The notes under the pieces were generated by a model. The model was given only the letters and a program-made list of their open reading frames with translations. It was not told the origin of the DNA and searched no databases. From NCBI RefSeq assembly GCF_002118315.1, contig NZ_MTSZ01000006.1, forward strand, positions 62,001 through 126,000: a stretch of 64,000 nucleotides of DNA. The letters run 5' to 3'. The translations under genes and the position numbers were made by a program. Every line of letters starts with the position of its first letter. Within the stretch, counting starts at the first letter, position 1. This stretch comes from Kiloniella majae (GTDB lineage: Bacteria > Pseudomonadota > Alphaproteobacteria > Kiloniellales > Kiloniellaceae). This document shows, one piece after another, positions 18,340-26,919 of this stretch.

Positions 18340-19188
18340 ATGTGCGTATGTTATGTTGCCGGATACCATTTAAACAAGCGTCTTATCAGTGGAGTATGTC
18401 GTATAAGAAGTCTATTGCCTGGTATCTTTTGTCTTATCTGGTTTTGTAGTGCTTCTGCAGGGATATTATCTGCTGAGGAGCGATCTTCGCTGTCCGGAAA
18501 ATATGTTTTTGCCATTGGTGCTGAAGACTATCCGCCCTATGAATTTGTGGAAGATGGTAAGCTTACTGGATTTCATATTGAGCTTATTCGTGCTGTCGCT
18601 CAGAAAAATAACCTTGAAATAACCTTTGAACGCTATCCCTTTAAACGGGCTCAACAGATGCTCAAAGCAGGGAAAATTGATGCCTTTACTTATTATGGAC
18701 GGACGGCAGAGCGCGAAAAAGATACACGCTATATAGACGGGAATATACTTCACATAGCAAAAATTGTTTATGTGGTACCAAAATCACGAGAGAAAGAAAT
18801 CCTATTCAATGGTAATCTTGAATTACTCCGTGACTATCGTATCGTGACACAAGCGGGTTTTTCCTATGGGCATGAATTTGATAATGCCGATTACCTCAAA
18901 AAATATGCCGCGCCGACGCTTAATGGTTTAAAAGATCTATTACTTAACGGTCGCGGAGATCTTGGCATTGTTTATCTCAGTGATTTTTATTCAGCCTATA
19001 AAGATACAGATATTCTGGACAAATTTACGATCATTGATCCGCCAGTGCTTGAGCGCCCAATGTATATCGGTTTCTCAAGAAAGGCCGAGAAAGATAACAT
19101 CAGCGTTTATTTTGCAGACAAAATGGAAGAGTACAAAGCCACAGAAGAGTACCAGGTGTTGTACAATAAATATTTTTCCGAGGAATGA
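18340..19188 (+). CDS. Orphan family-3 solute-binding protein (PBPb fold)
   Basis: 282 residues. A long hydrophobic N terminus (about 24-42, ending ASAGILSAEE) is probably a Sec signal. The rest is the amino-acid-binding fold: YVFAIGAEDYPPYEFVEDGKLTGFHIELI, FERYPFKRAQQMLKAGKIDAF, then GFSYGHEF and DLGIVYLSDFYSAY. No permease or ATPase gene is adjacent, so it is an orphan binding protein that may serve a distant importer or a sensor. The start is uncertain because the first ATG lacks a clear ribosome binding site. Confidence 0.82.
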   Translation: MCVCYVAGYHLNKRLISGVCRIRSLLPGIFCLIWFCSASAGILSAEERSSLSGKYVFAIGAEDYPPYEFVEDGKLTGFHIELIRAVAQKNNLEITFERYPFKRAQQMLKAGKIDAFTYYGRTAEREKDTRYIDGNILHIAKIVYVVPKSREKEILFNGNLELLRDYRIVTQAGFSYGHEFDNADYLKKYAAPTLNGLKDLLLNGRGDLGIVYLSDFYSAYKDTDILDKFTIIDPPVLERPMYIGFSRKAEKDNISVYFADKMEEYKATEEYQVLYNKYFSEE

Positions 19189-19421
19189 TTTAATTTCCAA
19201 GCTTCAAAAGTGTCTTCGCTAAAGTTGACTTCGTTTATGTAGTAATAATTTTCCATAATATAGATTATGCGAATTAATTGTTTATAAGGCTGTTACTCTG
19301 TTTATTGCCTTAGCTGTCCCGACTGTTAGGCTTCTTATGTCGTTTAGCGATAAGTTGTTTGTTTATGAATTTTGTTCATGTTACGTTCTGGTGTTGGGAA
19401 ATTTTGTAGAAGGAACGTAAG

Positions 19422-19826
19422 ATGATTAATGGAAGTTGTCTGTGTGGCGCGGTTAAGTTTAAAATTTCAGGAGAACCCTCTTCGTTAAGCTATTGTCATT
19501 GTTCAAGATGTCGTAAAGCTGCGGGTGTTTTTTCGGCTGTCTTGATTGGCAAAGCAGATGATCTCAAAGTCACTGCTGGTCAGGAAAAAATAGCAAAAGT
19601 CCCAACCGGACCAGAATGGACGCTAGAGCGATGTTTTTGCAAAGAATGCGGGACGTCATTGGGTGATATGGTTACTGGTGATATTTATGTCGTTGCGGCT
19701 TCTGCATTGGATGACGATCCGGGAATACGGCCAACAGTTCACATTCATACCAAATCAAAACCTGACTGGTACCAAATTGACGATAACCTGAAAAAATTTG
19801 AAGGTGACTATATCCCGGACAAATGA
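19422..19826 (+). CDS. GFA family zinc protein (Gfa-like, CENP-V domain)
   Basis: 134 residues with the zinc-binding pattern of the glutathione-dependent formaldehyde-activating family. CLCGAV lies at residues 5-10, CHCSRCRK at about 26-33 and CFCKECGT at about 72-79. Family members bind zinc through these Cys residues. The formaldehyde link is historic and not general, and this short protein could have another role. An AGAAGGA box precedes the ATG. The gene stands alone between two orphan binding-protein genes; true formaldehyde genes (frmA, fghA) lie far away at 53-55 kb. Confidence 0.87.
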   Translation: MINGSCLCGAVKFKISGEPSSLSYCHCSRCRKAAGVFSAVLIGKADDLKVTAGQEKIAKVPTGPEWTLERCFCKECGTSLGDMVTGDIYVVAASALDDDPGIRPTVHIHTKSKPDWYQIDDNLKKFEGDYIPDK

Positions 19827-19935
19827 AATATATTTCTAAGGCTTTTGGAGAGTACATTCATTAGATTGTCGATTTATCTCTACAAAGTAGGAATTTTGGT
19901 TAGAAATTTTATTTTAAATAATATTTTAATTTATG

Positions 19936-19981
19936 TGCCTGTAGAGTTGAATTAGTTCAAAAATTGAATCAACTCTAGGCA
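19936..19981. promoter_or_regulatory. Long interrupted palindrome upstream of a binding-protein gene
   Basis: The arms pair in three blocks: TGCCT with AGGCA, AGAGTTGA with TCAACTCT, and TTCAA with TTGAA around an AAA loop. A GT bulge and an ATTAG bulge lie on the left side. No T-run follows, and the structure ends about 50 bases before the ATG at 20034. This suggests a leader hairpin or operator, not a terminator. Confidence 0.55.
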
Positions 19982-20033
19982 CCAGTTAGTGTGCATGTTG
20001 CCAAAAATCTGATTTTATTTTGATTGGATTTGA

Positions 20034-20786
20034 ATGATGAAGACTTTCATGTGGGTTCTAGTATGCGCTTTATGTGTTTCAAAAGCTTCTGCAGAAGAAC
20101 TTAAAATTGCTGTTGGATCATCAATACCGCCCTACATTATCCAGAGCGAAAACCGTGGTATTGAATATGATATTCTCAAAGAAACCCTTGAACTCGCGGG
20201 GTACAGGATGAAGGCGCGATACGTCCCCCTCGCCCGAACGCTTGCAGAGTTTCGATCGGGGCGGATGGATGGCATCATGTCTACGGGGTTAGATGATCTT
20301 CCGGGATGTTACACAAACTCTCATATAACCTATCGAAACTATGCTATTACCCTGAAATCAAATAATTTAAAGATCAAGAGTATTGATGGCTTGAAAGGCA
20401 AGCGAGTCATCGCTTTTCAAAATGCCAGTAACTATTTGGGGCCGAACTTCAAGGATTTAACAAAGGATAATGGGTTATATCGAGAAATTGGAGATCAAAA
20501 CACACAAAGCAAAATGCTCTTTACCAAGCGGGCTGATGTAATTATTGCGGATAAGTACATTTTCCAATGGTTTAGTCGTAATTTTGCTAAAAATAATGGA
20601 ACAGAAAACCCTGTTGTAACTTATCATGAATTGTTTCCACCCAGCCATTTCCGATCTGTTTTTGCGAAACAGGAAATATGCGACAAGTTTAACATTGCAT
20701 TGAAAACGATAAAAGAATCAGGTCGTTATAACGAGATCGTAAGGTCATACGGCGTAACTGTTGATGGTGATCCTTTGGTGAATTAA
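20034..20786 (+). CDS. Orphan family-3 solute-binding protein (PBPb fold)
   Basis: 250 residues. A short Sec signal (about 1-20, ending SKASAEE) is followed by the SBP_bac_3 fold: LKIAVGSSIPPYIIQ, GIEYDILKETLELAGY, FRSGRMDGIMSTGL, then KGKRVIAFQNASNY and RADVIIADKYIFQWF. It is distantly related to the gene at 18340 but not a recent duplicate. Two ATG codons lie in tandem (20034, 20037). No transporter partner is nearby. Confidence 0.85.
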   Translation: MMKTFMWVLVCALCVSKASAEELKIAVGSSIPPYIIQSENRGIEYDILKETLELAGYRMKARYVPLARTLAEFRSGRMDGIMSTGLDDLPGCYTNSHITYRNYAITLKSNNLKIKSIDGLKGKRVIAFQNASNYLGPNFKDLTKDNGLYREIGDQNTQSKMLFTKRADVIIADKYIFQWFSRNFAKNNGTENPVVTYHELFPPSHFRSVFAKQEICDKFNIALKTIKESGRYNEIVRSYGVTVDGDPLVN

Positions 20787-20869
20787 TGAATCTGTTATCA
20801 GACTATTAATTTTTCAATTCATTTATTAAAGCAACTAGCTAATCTATTGTAGTTAATTGCTTAAATAAA

Positions 20870-20903
20870 AAGGCACGTACTTAAAAGAACGCGCCTTTTT
20901 ATA
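20870..20903. terminator. Bidirectional terminator between convergent genes
   Basis: The hairpin AAAAAGGCACGT / ACGCGCCTTTTT has one internal mismatch and a T-run on either strand. It lies between the binding-protein gene (plus) and the aminotransferase gene (minus). Confidence 0.8.
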
Positions 20904-20926
20904 CAGATACAAATTGTAGTCGCTAA

Positions 20927-22135
20927 TTATACCGATTTCAGCAAAAGGCCTAATCTGCGGATACCTTCATTGATCGTTTCTTCGTTTGCCTGAGAGAAGC
21001 TCAAACGCATCGTGTTGCGGTTCGATCCATCTGCGTAGAATGCATGTCCGGGAACAAAAGCGACGCGTTGCGTTTCGATTGATTTAGCCAGCAATTCAGC
21101 CCCATCCAGATGTTTGGGCAGGGTTAACCAGATAAACATCCCGCCTTCAGGCTTTGCCCAGCTTACGTCCTCGGGCATGTGTTCTTCCAGTGCGGCAAGC
21201 ATACAGTCACGTCTGGTTGAGTAAGCAGTAAAAATCTTGGCGACCTGTTTATCAAAACCTTTGGACGCAACTTCGTGGATGGCAATCTGGTTAATCGTTG
21301 AACTATGTAGATCTGCAGCCTGTTTCATTAAGACGAGCTTGCTGATCACGGACTGAGCAGCACAGACCCACCCTACTCTTAAACCTGGCGCAAGTGTTTT
21401 AGAAAAACTACCGCAATAGAGCGTTCGGGTTTCGTCAATATGTCCCTTACGTTGAATATCAAGGGCCAGAATTGGTGGAATTGCTTCGCCGTCATACCGA
21501 AGAGATTGATATGCAGCGTCTTCAATAACAGGAATATCAAGCTCTTCTGCCAGATCCAGCAATTTTTCACGACCGGGACGATCAAGAGTTTCCCCGGTTG
21601 GGTTTGCGAAATCTACAGACATATAGGCGAACTTAACTTTGCTATTCTTTTCCTCGGCGGCTTCTTGATATTCTTTCGCAGAGCGGTTGCCATTCGCAAC
21701 CAAACGATCGTAATGGGGCTCATAAGCATTAAAGGCCCCAAGCGCGCCCATATAGGTTGGCCATGTAACGAGTGCCGTATCATTCGGCGACAGTAATAGT
21801 TTGCCCAGATAATCCAGTGCTTGCTGTGATCCAGATGTAATCAGAATGTTATCAATGCTACAGGGAATACCAAGACCTTCCATTTGTTTGGCAATCCACT
21901 GTCGCAATGGGACATAGCCCTCACTTACAGAATACTGCAAAGCAGTTGTCTGTTTGTCACCAGTGAGTGTGTTGGTAAAGGCCTGTTGAAATTCTTCCGT
22001 TGGGAACAGTGCGGGATCAGGAATACCGCCAGCAAATGAGATGATGTCTGGTTGGTCCAGAAGTTTGAGTAACTCCCGAATTTCGGACGCCTTCATACGA
22101 GAAGACCGCGTGGCAAATACTTTTTCCCAATCCAT
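20927..22135 (-). CDS. PLP-dependent aminotransferase (LysN / 2-aminoadipate-transaminase type)
   Basis: A 402-residue fold-type I class I/II aminotransferase related to the MocR C-terminal domain, but without the GntR DNA-binding domain. The Schiff-base lysine is K246 in GSFSKTLAPGLRVGW. N178-P179 (FANPTG) and D206/Y209 (EDAAYQ) would hold the cofactor, and R382-like MRLSFSQ near the C terminus the substrate carboxylate. The N-terminal ISFAGGIPDPALFP segment is typical of 2-aminoadipate or aromatic/branched-chain aminotransferases. The exact substrate is unknown. It is monocistronic. Confidence 0.9.
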   Translation of the reverse strand: MDWEKVFATRSSRMKASEIRELLKLLDQPDIISFAGGIPDPALFPTEEFQQAFTNTLTGDKQTTALQYSVSEGYVPLRQWIAKQMEGLGIPCSIDNILITSGSQQALDYLGKLLLSPNDTALVTWPTYMGALGAFNAYEPHYDRLVANGNRSAKEYQEAAEEKNSKVKFAYMSVDFANPTGETLDRPGREKLLDLAEELDIPVIEDAAYQSLRYDGEAIPPILALDIQRKGHIDETRTLYCGSFSKTLAPGLRVGWVCAAQSVISKLVLMKQAADLHSSTINQIAIHEVASKGFDKQVAKIFTAYSTRRDCMLAALEEHMPEDVSWAKPEGGMFIWLTLPKHLDGAELLAKSIETQRVAFVPGHAFYADGSNRNTMRLSFSQANEETINEGIRRLGLLLKSV

Positions 22136-22266
22136 AAACCATAACTCCTGTAGAATAAGAAGTTACCAGTACTTCAGGAAACTTGATCCTGTCAATAATG
22201 ATAAATTACTTAAAACAGATTCCTGTGAGCATTAAATAAAAATGCTATAGGGCTTTGCGTTTTTTA

Positions 22267-23199
22267 TCAGTTTTGATCAATGATAAATTGACAGATTTCT
22301 TTGGTGATTTTGGGAGCTAGTTCAAGCTTAGGATCTCTATAACTTGCCAGGTTTTCACTAATTGTTAGAGCTTTGTCTTTCTGGACCTTCGGCTGTTTTA
22401 GAATATGATTTACACCGTTAAGTATAACGAGTTTCGATCTCGGTTGGGCTTTCTTTAGTTTGTTCGCATTTTCAACAGAAACCTGAATATCTTGATCTCC
22501 TTGGAGGATCAGTGTGGGGATGTTAATTTCTGATATGAGTTCGACAGGTTCATGAGACATTAAATCAATAAGATAGTCCTGAACAACAGGGGCAAATAAT
22601 TGTTGAAGTGAGGTGTCATATAAAGACATTTCAACGTGTTGACCGTTTTCAAGTTGGTCTATGATAACAAAGGCATCATTCATAACCGTTGTGTTCGAAA
22701 GATTTTGGTTGATTTGTTTTCTCAATAACTGCCCGAAAGATACACCTGATGTGGCAACAAGAATAAGGCCTGATGAGCATGTTGGTGAAATTAGGGTTGA
22801 TTTTAGTGCTATTAGACCGCCCTCACTGTGCCCTAATAGCCAAATGTTTTTACAGCCAAGTTTCTCTTTGATTAGACTGATCCAATCAATGATATCTTCG
22901 ACGTAATCATTTACGGTAACATTGTTTGGATTTTCTGTTGCAGAGCTGCTCCCATAAAGGCCTCTTTTATCAATTCTGAGTGAGCTTATACCCTTTTTAG
23001 CAAGGTCTTCTGCCAGAAGTTTATAGGTTCCTGCTGATACACCCAGCGGATTATTACCGTTTCTATCCGTTGGTCCCGATCCGGGTATAATCAAGACGAT
23101 TTGTTCCATTTGGTTTGTTGTATCAGATTTTAAATATGTTCCTTCTAGGTGCCCATTAACTTTTTGAACATGTAAAGTTTTCTCATGATATGAAATCAT
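22267..23199 (-). CDS. Alpha/beta hydrolase (serine esterase type) coupled to a TRAP permease
   Basis: 310 residues. The oxyanion stretch is IIPGSGPTDRNGN, the nucleophile is S125 in LGHSEGG, the acid Asp probably lies in LQGDQDIQVS, and the His in LNGVNHIL. No signal peptide is seen, so it should be cytoplasmic. The start codon overlaps the stop of the TRAP permease by 4 bp, which implies translational coupling. A reasonable inference is that it hydrolyses an imported ester or lactone. Similar single-domain hydrolases are also annotated as acyl-CoA thioesterase-like or dienelactone-hydrolase-like. Confidence 0.86.
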   Translation of the reverse strand: MISYHEKTLHVQKVNGHLEGTYLKSDTTNQMEQIVLIIPGSGPTDRNGNNPLGVSAGTYKLLAEDLAKKGISSLRIDKRGLYGSSSATENPNNVTVNDYVEDIIDWISLIKEKLGCKNIWLLGHSEGGLIALKSTLISPTCSSGLILVATSGVSFGQLLRKQINQNLSNTTVMNDAFVIIDQLENGQHVEMSLYDTSLQQLFAPVVQDYLIDLMSHEPVELISEINIPTLILQGDQDIQVSVENANKLKKAQPRSKLVILNGVNHILKQPKVQKDKALTISENLASYRDPKLELAPKITKEICQFIIDQN

Positions 23200-24983
23200 A
23201 GGACTAAACCGGGAGCAAAGATAATGATAATGCCAAATAGGATAAGACCTAATTTATAAATCACAGATTTCACGGCAATTAAACCATATGAAATACAGGT
23301 TAGCCCAAGGCCAATCTGTATGAATGACACCAGAGCCAGAAGCGGTGTTTCCGAAAGGCTGAGGATATCGGGGTTCGCGATCATGCCCAGTGGGATAATA
23401 TAGAGACCGACACCTAAAGCCATTGCCGTTAAAGCTACCTTTAACCAGTTTTCCCCGATCATACCGGCGGCGATAAAGACGGCTCCACAGACGGGTGGGG
23501 TAATTGTTGAAAGCAAGGCAAACCAGAAAACAAACAAGTGTGCCTGAAGAGGTGCCAGACCGAGTTGCGTTAACGCCGGGCCTGCTACTGATATACATAT
23601 TACATAGGCTGCGGTGGTCGGAACTTCCATACCCAGTATCAGGCAGGCCAAAGCTGTTAGAAAGAGCGAAGGCCACAGTAAGCCACCAGACCCCGATAGA
23701 ATTAGTGAGGTAATCTTTACGCCCAGACCTGTAATTGAAAGTACGCCAATTATGATAGAGGCACAGAGTATGATCGCAGCGATCATGGATACCTGTTTAG
23801 CTGAGTTAATAACAGCATTTTCAATTCGATAAAGAGTTTGTTTTAAGTCGAATGTGAGCTTTTTTGTGAAAAAGAGTAGCAAAAACCCAGCAATAATAGC
23901 CATACATGCTGCGTACTGAGGTGTGTAGCTGAAATAAAACATGCCCAAAAGCAAAACACTAAAGGGAACCAGAAAGAATGCAGATGTAATAAAGACGTCC
24001 TTTGTATTTGGTCTGTCTTTGTCTTCAATGCCCTTGAGATCCTGATTACGGGCATAGGCATTGATACCAACCCAGACTGCGAGGAAAAAGAGGATCGCAG
24101 GTAGTATTGCTGCACTCATAATGCTGGTATAGGGAGTGCCGGTGAGCTCAACCATCACAAAAGCCCCTGCCCCCATTAACGGTGGCATAATCTGTCCCCC
24201 CGAAGAGGCAACGGCCTCAACGGCGGCTGCAAGACGCTTGGGGTAACCTAGGCGTGTCATGGCGGGCAAGGTAATTGCGCCTGTTGATGCTACGTTTGCA
24301 GAGGCTGATCCGGATATGGAACCAAACAGGGCCGAGGAAATGACAGATACCTTGGCCGCCCCTCCCTTTAAACGTCCGGCAGCCGCAGCGGCAACATTCA
24401 TAAACCCTTGTCCTGCTTCGCCCGCGTTTAATACAGCACCAAAAATGACAAAAATAGAAACAACACTGACGGAAACCCCGGTTAAGCTGCCCCAAATTCC
24501 ACCTTCGGCGATTGTCAGGGTGCCCAGAAAGCTTTTTATGGGTGTGCCGGCGTGACCAAATTCACCAGGTATATGTTGCCCTAACAGGCCATAAAGAAGC
24601 GCGAGTGCTGCTACAATGGGCAAGGGCCAGCCAATGGCACGTCTTGCGGCTTCGAGAACAACGAAAAGTAGGGTCACGGCAATTGCTATTTGGAAATCGT
24701 TTTCCAGAAAACCGTATTGGTCACTTAGGAGATTGTGATTAAAGGTAATCCACAGGGCTGCCCCGATACCTGCTGTGGCAATGATGGCCCCTGTGATACG
24801 TGATATCGCGTCAGTTTGCTTGCCGAGGATCAAAACCCAGGGAAGAATAAAAGCAAGATGAAGGGGGCGGCTAACGAGATTGGGAACCAAGCCTGAAAAA
24901 ATCAAACCGATATGAAAGACAACAAGCAATGTCGCAAGAACAAAGCATATCATGCGCAAGGACTTCGATGGATTTTCAGACAT
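23196..24983 (-). CDS. TAXI-type TRAP transporter fused permease (DctQM-like)
   Basis: A 595-residue inner-membrane protein in which the small 4-TM subunit and the 12-TM large subunit form one chain, the form used with TAXI binding proteins. About 16 or more hydrophobic helices can be counted. The DctM-like signature region includes FGSISGSASANVASTGAITLPAMTRLGYP, ASSGGQIMPPLMGAGAF, then LGMEVPTTAAYVICIS and STITPPVCGAVFIAAGM. It is the second gene of the operon, after the TAXI binding protein, from which a 93-bp gap with a stem-loop separates it. Confidence 0.94.
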   Translation of the reverse strand: MSENPSKSLRMICFVLATLLVVFHIGLIFSGLVPNLVSRPLHLAFILPWVLILGKQTDAISRITGAIIATAGIGAALWITFNHNLLSDQYGFLENDFQIAIAVTLLFVVLEAARRAIGWPLPIVAALALLYGLLGQHIPGEFGHAGTPIKSFLGTLTIAEGGIWGSLTGVSVSVVSIFVIFGAVLNAGEAGQGFMNVAAAAAGRLKGGAAKVSVISSALFGSISGSASANVASTGAITLPAMTRLGYPKRLAAAVEAVASSGGQIMPPLMGAGAFVMVELTGTPYTSIMSAAILPAILFFLAVWVGINAYARNQDLKGIEDKDRPNTKDVFITSAFFLVPFSVLLLGMFYFSYTPQYAACMAIIAGFLLLFFTKKLTFDLKQTLYRIENAVINSAKQVSMIAAIILCASIIIGVLSITGLGVKITSLILSGSGGLLWPSLFLTALACLILGMEVPTTAAYVICISVAGPALTQLGLAPLQAHLFVFWFALLSTITPPVCGAVFIAAGMIGENWLKVALTAMALGVGLYIIPLGMIANPDILSLSETPLLALVSFIQIGLGLTCISYGLIAVKSVIYKLGLILFGIIIIFAPGLVL

Positions 24984-25023
24984 GGGATATCACTGTTAAA
25001 ATATTCGATCGTGTGGATATGAG

Positions 25024-25052
25024 AATCCCGGCTGATTGATACAGCCGGGATT
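25024..25052 (-). promoter_or_regulatory. Intercistronic stem-loop between TAXI binding-protein and permease genes
   Basis: A perfect 11-bp stem AATCCCGGCTG / CAGCCGGGATT (25024-25034 with 25042-25052) lies between the two genes. In the direction of transcription (minus) no T-run follows, so it more likely protects the upstream mRNA or attenuates than fully terminates. Confidence 0.72.
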
Positions 25053-25076
25053 TTTAACTTTATAAAAAAAGAGTAG

Positions 25077-26033
25077 TTATTGTTGCGCGTTAGGGAGCGT
25101 CATACCTTTTTCTTTATAATAACGAACGGCACCGGGATGAACTTTTCCCTCAATGTTTGATAGTAAGTCTTTGCTGACACCATTCCACCATGCTGCGGAC
25201 TGTCCCATTGTCTCTTTTTGTTCCCAATAGGTTTTGGTGAGCTGATAGGCTGTATCGTCGTTCATAGCAGTTGTTGTATAGGCGACAACAGGTAGTGAAG
25301 TTGTTGTTATATCGGCATCTTGCCCGCTATAGGTGCCCGCAGGAATGGTTAACTCTTTGCGCTTGGAAGCTTTGATCTGATCTGGTGTTAAGGAAAGTAC
25401 GTTCACACCTGTTGAGGCCGCCGCTTCTATAACGTTAGGAGCAGGATAAGAACCTGCAGTTACAAAACCGTCAATTTGACCATTTTTCAAGGCTGGGACA
25501 GCGTTTGACAGTTCAACGTTTGCCAGATCTACTTTACCTTCCAGACCAAATAATTTGAGGTATTTGGCCCCCTCCTTGGCCCCAAATGACCCCTTGCCCA
25601 AAAGAATTTTCTTACCTTCCAGGCCTGCAAAATTTTTGATACCGCTGTTTTCAGATACAACAAAATGCATCGTCAATGAAGGAATGGGAAATAAGGCTCT
25701 GATTTCGTTAAATTTGGGATCGCCTTTTCCTTCGAACATTGCTTTTCCAGCCTTGGCCAAACGTACAAGTGCCGGAGGTGTGGTGAAGACGTAGTCTCCT
25801 CCTCTGGCCCTTACTTCCATAACATTTTGAACTGACCCTTGGCTCTCTTCTACGGTAACCACTATATCGCCGGATGAGCCACTTTTCATCGCTTCTGCAA
25901 TTTGTACCGCCATCTGATAATAGGAAGATGTTGTTTTGGCTGATTTATAGGTTATGCGTGTTTCTGCCATTGACGGCATGGCGATAGCCATGGAGGTAAT
26001 AGCAGCAAGACTGATTTTCTTGAGGTGTTTCAT
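25077..26033 (-). CDS. TAXI family TRAP transporter solute-binding protein
   Basis: 318 residues. The Sec signal MKHLKKISLAAITSMAIAMPSMAE is followed by the TAXI fold: ITYKSAKTTSSYYQMAVQIAEAMKSG, VEESQGSVQNVMEVRARGGDYVF, then GLEGKKILLGKGSFGAKEGAKYL and KNGQIDGFVTAGSYPAPNVIEAA. TAXI proteins bind small carboxylates such as glutamate or 2-oxoglutarate, but the ligand here is undetermined. It is the first gene of the operon TAXI protein, fused permease, hydrolase. Confidence 0.93.
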   Translation of the reverse strand: MKHLKKISLAAITSMAIAMPSMAETRITYKSAKTTSSYYQMAVQIAEAMKSGSSGDIVVTVEESQGSVQNVMEVRARGGDYVFTTPPALVRLAKAGKAMFEGKGDPKFNEIRALFPIPSLTMHFVVSENSGIKNFAGLEGKKILLGKGSFGAKEGAKYLKLFGLEGKVDLANVELSNAVPALKNGQIDGFVTAGSYPAPNVIEAAASTGVNVLSLTPDQIKASKRKELTIPAGTYSGQDADITTTSLPVVAYTTTAMNDDTAYQLTKTYWEQKETMGQSAAWWNGVSKDLLSNIEGKVHPGAVRYYKEKGMTLPNAQQ

Positions 26034-26223
26034 CAGAACTTCCTATCAGAGGTATGTGTGTATTCTTGAAGGCAGGTAGAGCGATCGCCGACCTGATAAA
26101 TAATAGAGAGAATGTTAGGTTGCCTGTCCGGGCACTGTCAACTGGCGCAGAACGGCTTTTATATTCTATACAAAATAGATTGCGATTTTGATATTATCTC
26201 GAAAAATATACATTAAAGAAAAA

Positions 26224-26252
26224 TCAGGAAATAACAATGAGTTATTCCCTGA
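26224..26252 (-). terminator. Terminator of the small membrane protein gene
   Basis: The arms are TCAGGAAATAAC (26224-26235) and GTTATTCCCTGA (26241-26252), with one mismatch. In the minus direction TTTTTCTTT follows. This separates the small gene upstream from the TAXI operon. Confidence 0.75.
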
Positions 26253-26286
26253 CTTGAAAGTGAAAAATAATTATGAAAACGCTTGT

Positions 26287-26556
26287 TTACAGTGTTGCTG
26301 GAAAATCCTTGAGCGGATCGCCAAACTTGTGTTCAGTCCACTTGACGATCAGAAAACCGCCTATTGCTATCGTCGCAGCAATCAGGGCGGACATCATAAG
26401 TGGTTCCAGTAATAACTGACTATTTCTCCCGAGCATGGGGAGAAGTGTTGCAAATGCACTAGCAGCAAAAATTGTAGCCAGCAGTGTTCCAATTCGGCTT
26501 AGAACCCAACCAGAAGACTTGAGTATCACTGGTAAATAGGTGGGCTTATTACGCAT
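26287..26556 (-). CDS. Small two-helix membrane protein, unknown function
   Basis: 89 residues from the ATG at 26556 (MRNKPTYLP...). The frame is open up to 26703, but the start at 26556 is favoured by the GAGAAAGG box before it and by the basic-then-hydrophobic pattern. Two hydrophobic helices lie at about 20-42 and 54-75, followed by a hydrophilic tail KWTEHKFGDPLKDFPATL. I do not recognise a family. It lies upstream of the TAXI operon, from which a terminator separates it. Confidence 0.6.
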   Translation of the reverse strand: MRNKPTYLPVILKSSGWVLSRIGTLLATIFAASAFATLLPMLGRNSQLLLEPLMMSALIAATIAIGGFLIVKWTEHKFGDPLKDFPATL

Positions 26557-26919
26557 GATACAACTACCTTTCTCTGTAGTTTGGAATGTTACACTACCTG
26601 TTGTTGAGCATAATTTCAATCCGGTGCGCAATTTTGCCACAGATAAACCGTATTCTAGATAAGTGTTTTCAAGCGGCAAAAAGAAAAAAATAAATCCAAA
26701 CAACGTCTGTTTTCGTAGAAATTTCAGATCCGTATCTGCAAAATTTCGGTTTGCGGCAGGGTGTGAAAAGATTAGAAAAACTCATGAAAAGAATTTTTTG
26801 TTACGATTAAATTTTACCTGACTGTCCGTTGGAGAGCGATTTCCAGAACAGGACGACACAAAGCTTGCTGCTTGCTACTTATCAGGTATTCTTGTGCATA
26901 AATGTATAAGCGTAATTAA
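26557..26919. other. 363-bp divergent intergenic region with a palindrome
   Basis: No credible gene was found here. The region must hold promoters for the small membrane protein (left) and the M14 peptidase (right). It contains an interrupted palindrome at 26718-26747: GAAATTT with AAATTTC outside, and CAGAT-CCGT-ATCTG inside. This could be an operator or leader hairpin. Confidence 0.45.
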
